Shown: piece after piece, positions 1 to 10,539 of the stretch
Layout of the letters: each line of letters begins with the position of its first letter
Numbering within the stretch: the first letter of the stretch is position 1
Source: JAHIYU01 sp964476155
Lineage (GTDB): Bacteria > Krumholzibacteriota > Krumholzibacteriia > LZORAL124-64-63
DNA length: 64,000 bases
Assembly: GCA_964476155.1 (NCBI GenBank)
Contig: CAYYYS010000005.1
Span: 45,110 to 109,109, forward strand
Reading direction: 5' to 3'
Made by a program: the position numbers and the translations under genes
The notes under the pieces: model-generated
Told to the model about the DNA's origin: nothing
Databases searched by the model: none
Seen by the model: only the letters and a program-made list of their open reading frames with translations

Positions 1-33
1 GAATATTCCAGCTGTGGAGATCGATATAGGCGC

Positions 34-398
34 TCAAGACTGCGCGCCCTCACGCGTGTCGTCCGTTTCCAGGTGGCTCAGGAAACGGTCGAGATTCGCT
101 CGATCCTCGAGAATACGGGCGAGACGCGTCGCGCCCTCGCCGGAGACGAGAACATCGAGCAGGGGCGCAGCCACATGGAGCGCCTGGGAGCCGAGAAACG
201 AGAGGGGACGAATACTGGCCAACCACAGGATCGCCGATGTGGCCAGTCCCGCACGCTTCAGGCGACTCGCCAGGGTTTCCAGGAAATGATCGTCCGCGGG
301 TGAAAGGGCCGACGAGGCGAAGGGTTCCCCGCCCGCCCGCACCGCTTGCGCGTGCGACCGGGCGCGCCGCTTGTCGTCGACACTGCGAACGGCAGGAC

Positions 399-402
<4 letters not shown>
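34..402 (-). CDS. Small hypothetical protein coupled to acyl-CoA dehydrogenase
   Basis: A 122-residue protein whose ATG overlaps the stop of the acyl-CoA dehydrogenase by 4 bases (ATGA), so the two are probably translationally coupled. I do not recognise a family. The sequence is mainly helical and Ala/Leu-rich, with no signal peptide and no obvious membrane segment, although residues 55-85 are moderately hydrophobic. It is the last gene of the phzF-acd unit that can be seen; what lies beyond is outside the window. The tight coupling suggests a partner or activity linked to the dehydrogenase, but that is inference only. The plus-strand ORFs across the region have no ribosome binding site or family likeness and were not preferred. 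Confidence 0.6.
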
Positions 403-2057
<1,655 letters not shown>

Positions 2058-2087
2058 GTCTCTGTCTCCTGTGTTTTCGCTTGGCGT

Positions 2088-3026
2088 CTATTTGAACATC
2101 AAGTCGGGGTCGAATGATATACGACCGTCGCCGATATGCACGCAATGTCCACCGACACGGATGGACACGGCCTTGCCGGACTCGACGTCCGCATCAACGA
2201 ACAGACGGCTGGGACGGCCCATCTCCAATCCCTGTTCGCAGACAATACGGGCCTGTTTGCCCGCGGGGACAAGTCGATGCTTGATCATGTAGGCGATCAG
2301 GGCGCCGACCGCGCTGCCGGTCGCCGCATCCTCGGGAATGCCGAAGCTCGAAGCGAACATACGACAATGCACGTCGACATTCTCGCTCACGGTTTCGCAC
2401 GTGAAGACGAAGAGGTCGCCGAAGCCGAGATCCTTGGCGATTTCCCCGGCGCCGGCCGGGCTCGGCTTGATACGCCGTACGGTCTCGAGCAGGGCCAACG
2501 GAACGATGTGTATGGGCAAGCCGGCCGAGACGATTTCACAGGGCATGCCGGTGATGGCTATGTCCTGTTCCGAGAGGCCAAGCGCGCGCGCCACCTTCCC
2601 CCGCTGATAGTACTGTCCGATGAAGTCCGCCGGCTCATGAGCCATGCTGTACAGGGTGTCGCCGTTCTCGGCCTTGATGGCGACCGGATGAAAGCCGGTC
2701 TCTGTCTGCCATGTGAACGTGGTCTCGGACCCGTTGCGGACCACGAGCCCCCGGCTGTCGAGGGCGCCGGTCGCACCAACGACAGAAAGTCCGGACAGGG
2801 GGACCTCGGCGGACGGCGTGAAGATGCGCAGCCGGGCCTGGCTGCAGGGAGGCTCGGCGCCGATGACGAAAGCCGTTTCGGGCGTGCCCATCTCGCCGGC
2901 GATGGTCTGCATCACACTGGACTCCAGGCCCGCGCCGTCGGGGAACAACGTGAGCCGGCTGCCCCCGAACGGGGTCCGGGTAAAGACGTCCATCAACATG
3001 TAGTCGCGCTCGACCAAGATCAACAC
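2088..3026 (-). CDS. PhzF-family isomerase/epimerase-like protein
   Basis: Member of the PhzF / diaminopimelate-epimerase fold family. It shows the family N-terminus MDVFTRTPFGG, the Glu-containing GTPETAFV segment of the active site, and the C-terminal PEDAATGSAVGAL signature, so it is probably catalytically competent. The length (~300) is normal. The substrate is unknown; most PhzF homologues are unrelated to phenazine synthesis and no phenazine genes lie nearby. The start is uncertain: the longest reading begins at GTG 3026; TTG codons at 3023 and 3017 and ATG at 2999 are alternatives, with a GAGG element at about 3027-3030. First gene of the unit that continues into the acyl-CoA dehydrogenase. 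Confidence 0.85.
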   Translation of the reverse strand: MLILVERDYMLMDVFTRTPFGGSRLTLFPDGAGLESSVMQTIAGEMGTPETAFVIGAEPPCSQARLRIFTPSAEVPLSGLSVVGATGALDSRGLVVRNGSETTFTWQTETGFHPVAIKAENGDTLYSMAHEPADFIGQYYQRGKVARALGLSEQDIAITGMPCEIVSAGLPIHIVPLALLETVRRIKPSPAGAGEIAKDLGFGDLFVFTCETVSENVDVHCRMFASSFGIPEDAATGSAVGALIAYMIKHRLVPAGKQARIVCEQGLEMGRPSRLFVDADVESGKAVSIRVGGHCVHIGDGRISFDPDLMFK

Positions 3027-3074
3027 ACCTCGTCGTTATGGGGTGAGCCGGCCGGATCGCCGGATGGTGAGCAG

Positions 3075-3103
3075 ATGTTAGCCGCTGCCAGCGGTCAGAT
3101 CAA
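3075..3103 (-). promoter_or_regulatory. Promoter for the phzF-acd unit
   Basis: On the minus strand TTGATC (3098-3103), a 17-base spacer and TAACAT (3075-3080). It lies in the 96-base gap after acpS and would start RNA near 3068, about 40 bases before the PhzF start. Confidence 0.5.
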
Positions 3104-3122
3104 GTGGTTACAAGCAGAGATT

Positions 3123-3497
3123 TCAGACGGTCAGGATGACCACGGCCATGGCATGTTCGCGCTCGTGGCTCAGACTCAGCAACGCCCCGGCGGCGCCTGT
3201 GGCGTCGAAGGCGATCTTGGCCTGGCCGTGCAACTTGAGTTCGGGGACGGCGGTGTTTCCGCGAACTACTTCGACATCGCGATAGGGCACACCGGTGGCG
3301 GCCTCGCCCAGGGCCTTCACGAAAGCCTCCTTGGCCGCCCAGCGTGACGCCAGGGTCTCCGCGGCACGGGAGCCCCGCGATTCGGCCAGGGTGAGTTCGT
3401 CCGGTCGAAAACAGCGTTTCAGGAAACGGTCGCCGTGCTTGTCGGCGACTGCGACGATGCGCGCCACCGAAACGATATCGCACCCTACCGCCAGCAT
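3123..3497 (-). CDS. acpS: Holo-[acyl-carrier-protein] synthase
   Basis: Transfers 4'-phosphopantetheine from CoA to the serine of apo-ACP. The 124 residues are the normal AcpS length. Metal-binding Asp7 (GCDIV) and Glu57 (RWAAKEAFVKALG) are present, and the protein ends with the family SLSHE segment. The ATG at 3497 overlaps the stop of the sugar transferase as TGATG; upstream in-frame extension would run through that gene and was rejected. A housekeeping enzyme at the end of a surface-glycan unit, probably carried by coupling rather than by function. Confidence 0.93.
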   Translation of the reverse strand: MLAVGCDIVSVARIVAVADKHGDRFLKRCFRPDELTLAESRGSRAAETLASRWAAKEAFVKALGEAATGVPYRDVEVVRGNTAVPELKLHGQAKIAFDATGAAGALLSLSHEREHAMAVVILTV

Positions 3498-4198
3498 CAG
3501 TAGGCTCCCTTGCGCTCGATAACCGCCGGTATGGTCCGGCTCAGGATCCACATGTCGAAGCGGAAGCTGCGCTGGCGAACGTAGACCAGATCCAGTGCCA
3601 TCCATTCGGTGAAGTCCAATTGGCTGCGACCCGAGACCTGCCACAGACAGGTCAACCCCGGCTTGACCAACAGACGTCTCGCCTGGGCCGGCGTATACTC
3701 GGCCACTTCGCCGGGGATCTGGGGCCGTGGTCCGACAATGGACATGTCGCCGCGCAGTACATTGAAGAGCTGGGGAAACTCGTCGAGGCTGCTTCTGCGA
3801 ATAAAGCGCCCCACGCCGGTGATGCGGGGGTCGTCCTCAATCTTGAAGGCCGCGCCACTCGCCTCGTTCAGGTGACCGAGTTCCCTCTTTCGGACCTCGG
3901 CATTCAGTTCCATGGAGCGGAATTTGAAGCAGTTGAAGGTCCGGCCCCGGAAGCCCACGCGCTTCTGTTTGAAGAGGACGGGACCCGGCGAGTCCATCTT
4001 GATCATCAGGATCAGAAAGGGCAGCAACGGCAGGATCAGCATCAGACCGACCAGGGCGCCGCCGATATCGATACAACGCTTGATCAACAGGTACAGACGG
4101 GAATTGATGGGCACCGGGCCGTTCTCGTCTGCCGCGATGAAAGCTTCAAAGCCTCCGTCGGCTGCAAATACGTCGCTTGGAGTGTGGGGAGCGTTCAA
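3497..4198 (-). CDS. Polyprenyl-phosphate sugar-1-phosphate transferase (bacterial sugar transferase family)
   Basis: Monotopic phosphoglycosyl transferase of the WcaJ/PglC type that loads a sugar-1-phosphate on undecaprenyl phosphate, the first step of a lipid-linked glycan. At 233 residues it is the minimal form, with one re-entrant/membrane helix (about residues 41-65) and no N-terminal multi-TM domain. Family motifs are complete: DSPGPVLFKQKRVG, FKFRSM, SSLDEFPQLFNV, SIVGPRP and KPGLTCLWQVSGRS. The start is TTG at 4198, overlapping the upstream stop as TTGA, with GGAGGAG about 10 bases before it. The sugar is not predictable. Confidence 0.92.
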   Translation of the reverse strand: MNAPHTPSDVFAADGGFEAFIAADENGPVPINSRLYLLIKRCIDIGGALVGLMLILPLLPFLILMIKMDSPGPVLFKQKRVGFRGRTFNCFKFRSMELNAEVRKRELGHLNEASGAAFKIEDDPRITGVGRFIRRSSLDEFPQLFNVLRGDMSIVGPRPQIPGEVAEYTPAQARRLLVKPGLTCLWQVSGRSQLDFTEWMALDLVYVRQRSFRFDMWILSRTIPAVIERKGAY

Positions 4199-5811
4199 GG
4201 CGTAGTCTCCTCCCCGGGTGTGCCGGTTTCGGTTGCGGACTTGGTGAGACCCGTCACGTGCAGCAAGTGCACGCCGGGAAACTCCCGATGGACGCCGGCG
4301 ATTCCATTGGCCAGAAACGCCTGCTCCAGATGATGTCCGGGATCCAGGGACTCGCTACGGCTGAGAACCAGCCAGGCGCCGTTGGCCCCCGCCACGCGCT
4401 CGTCGATCAGGGACCGTGCGGTCGCAGCGTCCGGTATGTGCGGGCTGTCCCAGAAATCCTTCACCTCGCCCGTCCCTCGATAGTAGAACTCGAAAATATT
4501 GGTCACCACCGGCACCAGAACCACATCACCGACGGCTTCCCGGGCCTGGATCCACTCGGCAGCGGCGCGGACATCGTCGCGCGCGTAGCGGTCATTCAAA
4601 TGGTAGTTCCCCGTCGCCCATACGGTCAAGGCGAGCCATGCCAACCCGAGCACGACCGCCGGTCGTGCGGAGAGCCGGCGCAACCCCACGGCCGCCACGA
4701 AAACAAGCAGGGGCATCAGGGCCGACAGGTAGCGCGGCGTGAAGGTCTTGATATCCGCCAGGCGCAACACGGTGAGGATCAACACGGGCACCACGATCCA
4801 CACGAGCACCGATGCGCGCACCCACCACCACAACCTGGCCAGTCCAGCCAGGAGTAGCGCCCCGACGATCAGCCCGGCCGGAGCGAGGATGGGTAAACTC
4901 GCTTTCAGCAGGTTGAGACGGTCCGGTTGATGAAGTTCGGTGAGAGTCGGCCCCAGGGTGAAACCGTAGAAAAAGGCGAACAGGGTGAAGGGGTAGGCCC
5001 ACACATTCAGACTCGAGTTGCCGGCGGGCTGGAGACCGCCCCCCCCATCGGGCGCCAAGCGCCCCACGTACCAGTAACCCGTGGCTTCCAGCAGCCAAGG
5101 CACCGAGATCAGGCCCACGATCCCGAAAGCCGCCAGCCAGGGACGCCAACGGTAGTTCGACCAGGGCCGCGCAAAGAGCAGGACACCCAATCCCTGCGCA
5201 ACGAAGAGGAACAGGGCCGACATGTTGCTCAGCACCGCGAGGCCCGCCAGGAGTCCGTAGGCCACGGCGCGACGATAGGTGGCGCCGTGGATCATCATGC
5301 GCACCAGCAGGATGGTCGCCGCAAGCGCGAAGAAGATCAGGAAGGAATAGCCGCGCGCCTCCTGGCAATACCACAGGTGGAAAGGATTGACCGCCAGCAG
5401 AAGCGCCGCCCACCGTCCACTGCGGGGGTCGTCGAGTTCGATACCCAGGCGCAGCATCAGGGGGATCGTCGCAATGCCGGTCAACGCCGCCGGCAGGCGC
5501 ATCAGGAATTCCGACGCGTTGTCGCGGATCAGGGGCCACAGCGCCGCCATATAGAGGGGCCCCTGGATGTTGTCGCGGAACTGCTCCCAGAAGCCGTGAC
5601 CGGGACCGGGATTGACCATGCCCCAGGTGAGGTGTTCGTCGATCCACATGGGTGCGGTGCCGAGGTTGAACAGGCGCAGGACCGCGGCCAACATCATGAC
5701 GACGGTTACAAAGGCCCAGTCGCTCCGTTCATCCGCCGCTGCGCCGAGAGCGGTCACTCGCCGCCAGGGGGATCTGTCGTCCGCGTCGAACAGTCCGGGA
5801 CCGGATACCAT
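4195..5811 (-). CDS. GT39/ArnT-like membrane glycosyltransferase
   Basis: Integral membrane GT-C type enzyme (538 residues) that probably uses a polyprenyl-phosphate sugar donor on the periplasmic side. The first loop carries the acidic motif MWIDEHLTWG expected of the ArnT/PMT family, and about ten hydrophobic helices follow, then a soluble C-terminal domain (~residues 400-538). The start was set at ATG 5811 (GGGGAGAG upstream); a longer reading from TTG 5847 overlaps DUF3108. It is one base after the DUF3108 stop and overlaps the sugar-transferase start by 4 bases. Acceptor (lipid A, glycan or protein) unknown. Confidence 0.85.
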   Translation of the reverse strand: MVSGPGLFDADDRSPWRRVTALGAAADERSDWAFVTVVMMLAAVLRLFNLGTAPMWIDEHLTWGMVNPGPGHGFWEQFRDNIQGPLYMAALWPLIRDNASEFLMRLPAALTGIATIPLMLRLGIELDDPRSGRWAALLLAVNPFHLWYCQEARGYSFLIFFALAATILLVRMMIHGATYRRAVAYGLLAGLAVLSNMSALFLFVAQGLGVLLFARPWSNYRWRPWLAAFGIVGLISVPWLLEATGYWYVGRLAPDGGGGLQPAGNSSLNVWAYPFTLFAFFYGFTLGPTLTELHQPDRLNLLKASLPILAPAGLIVGALLLAGLARLWWWVRASVLVWIVVPVLILTVLRLADIKTFTPRYLSALMPLLVFVAAVGLRRLSARPAVVLGLAWLALTVWATGNYHLNDRYARDDVRAAAEWIQAREAVGDVVLVPVVTNIFEFYYRGTGEVKDFWDSPHIPDAATARSLIDERVAGANGAWLVLSRSESLDPGHHLEQAFLANGIAGVHREFPGVHLLHVTGLTKSATETGTPGEETTP

Positions 5812-5812
5812 G

Positions 5813-6622
5813 TCATCTCTCCCCGTCCGTGTGCTCACCCAGAACAAATGATTTCAGCGAGGCATCGATGGCTCCCACCTTGACCTTGGTTTTCATCAGA
5901 ACCGGCAGACGCCGTGGGTCGGCCGTTAGCCAGATGGTCAGCTTGCCCTCGAACTGGAAGAGTCCCTCCCCCAGTATGATCGGCTCGACCTTGTAGCAGT
6001 CGAAAGTACCCGCAGGAACCGTGATCGTCTCGCGGCCGTGCACCTTCACTTCGAGGTCGTAGTTCTTGTGGGAGCTGTGCGTGTGGATGAAAGTGCTGTT
6101 GCCCGGTTTCAGGTCAAGAGTACGCACGAAGTAGAAGGCCGACAAGATGTCGTGTACGCCGGGCTCGATTTCCAGGTCGCGTCCATCGGCGTAACGGGCC
6201 AGTCCCGCATCGTGATCGAAACGTATGGCGATGTTCCTGCGATAGTCGCCTTCGCGCAGACGCTTGCTGAAATAGCGGGAGCACAGGGTCGCCCTGTCGA
6301 TGTGCGAGACCACCTTGTCACGCACCATGTAAAAGGCCGAGAACACACGGTTCGATCGCGCCTTGCTCTCCACACGATAGCAGTCCCACCCACCGGAAAC
6401 GAGTATATCACGCACTTCGAGGGAAGCCTCGCCGGCGTTGATGGGGCCGTAATCGATGGAAAACGTCAGCAGCTCACCGGGTGCGTAAGGCACTGGCGCA
6501 TAGGTCGGTTTCGAGTCATGTGCGGTTGAATCCGAATCAGAATTCGCAGGCGCAGCGAGAACGACACAAGCGCATACGGCCAAGAGTCCCACCAGAACGA
6601 CGTGCTTGAAAAAACGATTCAT
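5813..6622 (-). CDS. DUF3108 periplasmic protein
   Basis: A 269-residue exported protein with an N-terminal signal sequence (Phe4 to about Ala26, cleavage near AAPANS). The body is beta-rich and matches the DUF3108 pattern: an early PGELLTFSIDYG strand, the central VRDKVVSHIDR segment, and a C-terminal part with VPAGTFDCYKVEP and LTIWLTADPRRLPV. DUF3108 proteins are periplasmic and poorly characterised; a role in outer-membrane or glycan biogenesis is suggested here only by its place between GT9 and GT39 genes. Confidence 0.82.
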   Translation of the reverse strand: MNRFFKHVVLVGLLAVCACVVLAAPANSDSDSTAHDSKPTYAPVPYAPGELLTFSIDYGPINAGEASLEVRDILVSGGWDCYRVESKARSNRVFSAFYMVRDKVVSHIDRATLCSRYFSKRLREGDYRRNIAIRFDHDAGLARYADGRDLEIEPGVHDILSAFYFVRTLDLKPGNSTFIHTHSSHKNYDLEVKVHGRETITVPAGTFDCYKVEPIILGEGLFQFEGKLTIWLTADPRRLPVLMKTKVKVGAIDASLKSFVLGEHTDGER

Positions 6623-6634
6623 TAAATAATCCGA

Positions 6635-7705
6635 TCACCTGTCAGTCGGGTCAACCGGTACCGTCCTATCCAATACCGAGCGCACGGCCTCACCGACCGC
6701 AGTTGCCGAGAGATTCGTCAGGCAAGGATGATCGGGAAGCGGGCAATGCGTCAAATCACAGGGCGAACAGGACTCGCCCGTCCGCACCGCAACATGCAAA
6801 GGGTGTTCCTGGTTCCAACCGGCCGGGTCGGTCGGGCCGTAGAGTGTGACCGTCGGCACGCCCATCTCTGCGGCGAGGTGCCGGGGGCCGGTGTCGGTGG
6901 CGACCAGCAAATCCAGACGCGCGACGAGATCCGCCAGTTCGCGCAGGTCTGTGGATGGCGCGCAGGCGAGATCGGGAACGTCGACCAGCAGGGGGTTCAG
7001 GTAAGCCTCTTCACCGGGACCGGGGATCAGCACCAGATCGATGCCGTCGTCGATCAGCTGGCGCGCCAGTCGAGCCGCCTCGGTCATGGACCAGGCCTTG
7101 GCGGGCCAGGTCGCGCTGAGAATCAACCCGACGGTCGGTCGTGGGCCGGTGGGCCGCTGCGATATCCAGGTCGAATACGCCGCTCCCAGGTCCGTATCCG
7201 CCACCGTTGATCCCGCTCCGGGTCGCCAGGGCTTTGAATCGAGTCCCAGAGCGCGCAAGGGATCCACGAAACTCTCTCCGGCGAATTGACGGATCCGGCT
7301 TCGCGCTCCCCCGAGGCGCGGCACCCGCACATTGTACGCCCAACTTCGCCAGCGCAGATCATAACCCACGCGCCAACGCGCACCGCTCAGGGCGGTCCAA
7401 AGGGCGGTCTGGGGTGTACTCAGATAGTCGATCACCAGATCGTAACGCCGACGACGGAGCTCACGGATCCAGCGAATCGTGTGCGAGCGGTCGCGACCGT
7501 CCCAGGTCAGTATCTCGATTCCGGCCACGGATGTGAAAAGGGGCGACAGGGCCCGGTCGACAACCAGATCGACTTGCGCGCACGGCAGGGCGTCCCGCAA
7601 AGCCAGGACCGCGGGCAGGCTGACTATGGCATCGCCGAGAGCGCGCCGTCGGATGACCAGCACACGGCGCAGGGACGCCAGCGGGACTGGGGCAGTCCGC
7701 GTCAC
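6635..7705 (-). CDS. GT9 glycosyltransferase (heptosyltransferase family), copy 1
   Basis: GT-B fold enzyme of the WaaC/WaaF family, cytoplasmic face of the inner membrane. Of 356 residues, the N-terminal domain opens with VLVIRRRALGDAIVSLPAV, and the donor-binding domain carries the GT9 signature DTGPRHLAAEMGVPTVTLYG. A Cys-rich tail (CSPCDLTHCPLPDHPC) resembles that of heptosyltransferase II. The start is GTG 7705, which overlaps the preceding GT9 stop as GTGA. It probably adds a heptose or similar sugar to an LPS core; the exact sugar is inferred from the family only. Confidence 0.88.
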   Translation of the reverse strand: MTRTAPVPLASLRRVLVIRRRALGDAIVSLPAVLALRDALPCAQVDLVVDRALSPLFTSVAGIEILTWDGRDRSHTIRWIRELRRRRYDLVIDYLSTPQTALWTALSGARWRVGYDLRWRSWAYNVRVPRLGGARSRIRQFAGESFVDPLRALGLDSKPWRPGAGSTVADTDLGAAYSTWISQRPTGPRPTVGLILSATWPAKAWSMTEAARLARQLIDDGIDLVLIPGPGEEAYLNPLLVDVPDLACAPSTDLRELADLVARLDLLVATDTGPRHLAAEMGVPTVTLYGPTDPAGWNQEHPLHVAVRTGESCSPCDLTHCPLPDHPCLTNLSATAVGEAVRSVLDRTVPVDPTDR

Positions 7706-8856
7706 GTCTCACCGCCTGTGTCTTGGGCGAGCATCGCCACCGTTTCCGCGACCCTGGATACGTCTAGGGCGGGCATGCAGATGTGCTCGCCACATTCGTT
7801 CAGATCACAGGGGTGACAGTGTGGACGGGCACAGAGACACCGATAGGGTCCGAACGATTCGTAGGGGAACCAGAGCTCGGGGTCGGTCGGTCCCAGCAAA
7901 GCCACCGTCGGTCTCTGCAGGGCCACGGCGGCGTGCATGAGTCCCCCGTCCACGGTGACCACGCGTCCGCTGGCGGCCAGGAGGGTCAGGACGTCGCCGA
8001 GAGCCAGGGCCGGCAGGACGCCGCCACGGTCCAGGCCCACACCCGCAAACGCGTCACGGTAGGCGTCCCCTCCCACCGGCGGCATGACCATGACGACGGG
8101 ACCGAGACCGGCTCCCGCGAGTTCCGCGGCCAGGGCTCCCCAACGGTCAGGCGCCCAGGCCTTGCTCGGCCAGGTGGCGCCGGGGATCAGGAGTGTGCCG
8201 ATACGGTTGTCCGGAAGCCCCATGTCTTCCAAGGCCGCACGCGCCCGGTCGCTCACGAAGGGAACCGAGAGTCGCGGGGCCAGGCCCGCGGGGAATTCGG
8301 TCGTGAACCACTCGATGAAAGACAGGCCCGTGGGTTCGTGCACTAGGGGCGCGAGGCGTCCCAGATGATCACCCAGTCCCCCGGGCACGGCATGTCTGAA
8401 GTGGGGCGCCTCGGCTGCACTGGGTGCCTCGGTCGGATGGGTGAAGAGTCGTCGACGGGATCCGCGCGTTCCCCCGATGCGAAACCGCGAACCTGACAAG
8501 CGCATGAACCAGGCGCTGCGCGGATTGAAGAACAGATCGACGCACAGATCGTAGTGTTGTCGGCGAACGTCCAGGAGCAGGGGCCAGAACCGTCGGCCGC
8601 GGATCGGATCGAACGTGACGCGTGCCGCCGTGTCGCCACCGCGACGATGGCTCTCAAGCAAATGGACCCGATCGAGATTTTGTTGCGCGAAGAGCAACGG
8701 AGCACCGGCGATCTCGCCGAGAAAGCCGATCTCCACCGAGGGGTCGCCGTGCTTGAGGGCGTCCGGTACGACGGACGACATGACGATGTCGCCCAGGTAG
8801 CGCAGGCGTGAAACCAGTATCGAGCGTAACGGTTCACCTTCCAGGGTCCAGCTCAT
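7702..8856 (-). CDS. GT9 glycosyltransferase (heptosyltransferase family), copy 2
   Basis: Second GT9 enzyme in the row, 384 residues. It has the N-terminal SRLRYLGDIVMSSVVPDA motif, an LLIPGATWPSKAW donor-domain segment, and a GT9 signature with Gly instead of Ser/Thr (VDGGLMHAAVAL). The C-terminal Cys/His-rich CLCARPHCHPCDLNEC segment is like WaaF-type enzymes. ATG 8856 overlaps the upstream stop as ATGA, and its own stop overlaps copy 1. Likely one of several sequential core sugar transfers. Confidence 0.88.
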   Translation of the reverse strand: MSWTLEGEPLRSILVSRLRYLGDIVMSSVVPDALKHGDPSVEIGFLGEIAGAPLLFAQQNLDRVHLLESHRRGGDTAARVTFDPIRGRRFWPLLLDVRRQHYDLCVDLFFNPRSAWFMRLSGSRFRIGGTRGSRRRLFTHPTEAPSAAEAPHFRHAVPGGLGDHLGRLAPLVHEPTGLSFIEWFTTEFPAGLAPRLSVPFVSDRARAALEDMGLPDNRIGTLLIPGATWPSKAWAPDRWGALAAELAGAGLGPVVMVMPPVGGDAYRDAFAGVGLDRGGVLPALALGDVLTLLAASGRVVTVDGGLMHAAVALQRPTVALLGPTDPELWFPYESFGPYRCLCARPHCHPCDLNECGEHICMPALDVSRVAETVAMLAQDTGGET

Positions 8857-10526
8857 GCCTCGCTTACCCCCAGAATCTCGTTCACCGCGGCGCTCAGGTC
8901 ATCAACGACGCCGACACGCGGGTCGGGCGTCAGACCGTCTTCGGCGCGACGCCCCTGGCCCGTGCGCACAAGGTAGGCGCGCAGACCCGCCTGACGCCCC
9001 AGACGGATATCCGACAGCTTGTCGCCGATCATCCAGGCCGAACCGGGTGTCCAGCAGAAAGACGCGGCGGCCGCGTCTAGCAGTCCCGGCCGCGGCTTGC
9101 GACAATTACAGGCGGCCTCCGGGGCGTGCGGACAGTAGTAGACGGCGTCCAGGGTCACGCCTTCGTCAGCCAGCAGATGATCCACGCGGGATTGGACGGC
9201 GGCGAAGTCCCGATCCGAATAATACCCACGACCGATGCCGGACTGATTCGTGACCACGACGATTCGTAATCCGGCCCCCTGGGCCCGCGCCAGGGCCGCG
9301 GCGGCGCCGGGAATCATCACGACCTCGGCGGGATCGCGGATATAGTCGGTATCCTCGATGATCACGCCGTCGCGATCCACGAAGAGGACGGGGGCGGTTC
9401 CGCCGATCGGCTGCGAGGGAACCTGATACCGGGTCGGTCCGGCTCCCTGTGCATCGAGCACGGCGCGGGTGGCCGCATGGACCCGTTCGGCATCCAGGGT
9501 ATCGAGGCAGAACGTCTCTTCGGGACACGACTTGAGGAAGCAGGGCTGACAGGCGAAACCCTCGGCCGAGACTGTCGTCGTCCGTGCGCCGAGCGGACGG
9601 GTCCATGCCGTGCTGGACGACCCGTAGATTCCGACGGTGGGCGTACCCAGCGCCGCGGCCATGTGCATGGGCCCGCTGTCGTTGCCCACGAAGACGGCGG
9701 CCGACCCCAGCAAGCCGGCGAGTTCGACCAGGGACGTCTTGCCGACCAGGTCCACACGGCCCGCGTCCGGACCCAGCGTTTCGTTCCAGTCACGGCCGGT
9801 GGCGGCGCGTATGGTTGCGGCCGCCTCGCACGCGGCGGCATCGCCGATCAATACGATGCGTGCCGTCTCCCGTGCGGAAACACGATCAATGAACGAGGCC
9901 ACGCGATCAGGCGGCCAGGTCTTGGCATCGCCGTAAGTGGCCCCCGCCGCAACCACCCAGACGGGTGGGCCCGTCTCGGGGCCGACACGCATCGCCGAGT
10001 CGGTTTCGAACGTCAGACGCGGTGCCGGGACCGGCAGGGTCTCGGCAAGCGCAACACCGTGGCAGACTTCAGCCCACACCCGGTAGAGGTGCTGCAACTC
10101 CTCCGCATAGTGCATGGTCCCGCGCTGCGGTCGGGCGACGGCGTGTGACAGCAGCAGATCGCGCCCCTCGCCACTAAAGCCGATACGCATGCGGATGCCG
10201 GAGAGCCGGGCGACCGCACCCGCCCGCAATGACGGCGGCAGCACCATGACGGCCGACGGAGACGCGTCACGCCACACGGCCGCCTGACGATGAATACCCG
10301 GCAAACCCGCGTGACGGCCGGATCGCTCGTAGTCAATGAGTCCCGCGAGGCGAGTATCGCCCGTCAGCAGGGGACGCCACCGGCGCCGCACCGAGACATG
10401 AAGTTCCGGACGGGGAATTCCGTACTGCGTCTCACCGAAAGTGAAGAGATCGAACAGCGAGGTGGCCATGACGAGATCGCCGAGCCAGTTGGGGGCCGCC
10501 AGCAGAAGCTTCAGCCGCTTGGCCAT
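8853..10526 (-). CDS. Fusion: GT9 heptosyltransferase + GmhB/HisB-type HAD phosphatase
   Basis: A 557-residue two-domain protein. Residues ~1-355 are a GT9 enzyme with APNWLGDLVMATSLFD at the N-terminus, signature GNDSGPMHMAAALGTPTVG, and Cys-rich CQPCFLKSCPEETFC. Residues ~378-550 are a HAD phosphatase with nucleophile motif FVDRDGVII, TNQSGIGRG, zinc-knuckle CPHAPEAACNCRKPRPG and GDKLSDIRLG. GmhB removes the 7-phosphate of D-glycero-manno-heptose 1,7-bisphosphate during ADP-heptose synthesis; the short zinc loop is also found in histidinol phosphatase HisB-N. With a heptosyltransferase attached, the heptose route is the better guess. ATG 10526 follows copy 4 by 13 bases. Confidence 0.9.
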   Translation of the reverse strand: MAKRLKLLLAAPNWLGDLVMATSLFDLFTFGETQYGIPRPELHVSVRRRWRPLLTGDTRLAGLIDYERSGRHAGLPGIHRQAAVWRDASPSAVMVLPPSLRAGAVARLSGIRMRIGFSGEGRDLLLSHAVARPQRGTMHYAEELQHLYRVWAEVCHGVALAETLPVPAPRLTFETDSAMRVGPETGPPVWVVAAGATYGDAKTWPPDRVASFIDRVSARETARIVLIGDAAACEAAATIRAATGRDWNETLGPDAGRVDLVGKTSLVELAGLLGSAAVFVGNDSGPMHMAAALGTPTVGIYGSSSTAWTRPLGARTTTVSAEGFACQPCFLKSCPEETFCLDTLDAERVHAATRAVLDAQGAGPTRYQVPSQPIGGTAPVLFVDRDGVIIEDTDYIRDPAEVVMIPGAAAALARAQGAGLRIVVVTNQSGIGRGYYSDRDFAAVQSRVDHLLADEGVTLDAVYYCPHAPEAACNCRKPRPGLLDAAAASFCWTPGSAWMIGDKLSDIRLGRQAGLRAYLVRTGQGRRAEDGLTPDPRVGVVDDLSAAVNEILGVSEA

Positions 10527-10539
10527 GCCGTCCCCCGCG

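Noticed and set aside
2088..3026. Phenazine biosynthesis locus
   Set aside because: Only a PhzF-fold protein is present; no other phz-like gene lies nearby and PhzF homologues are widespread.
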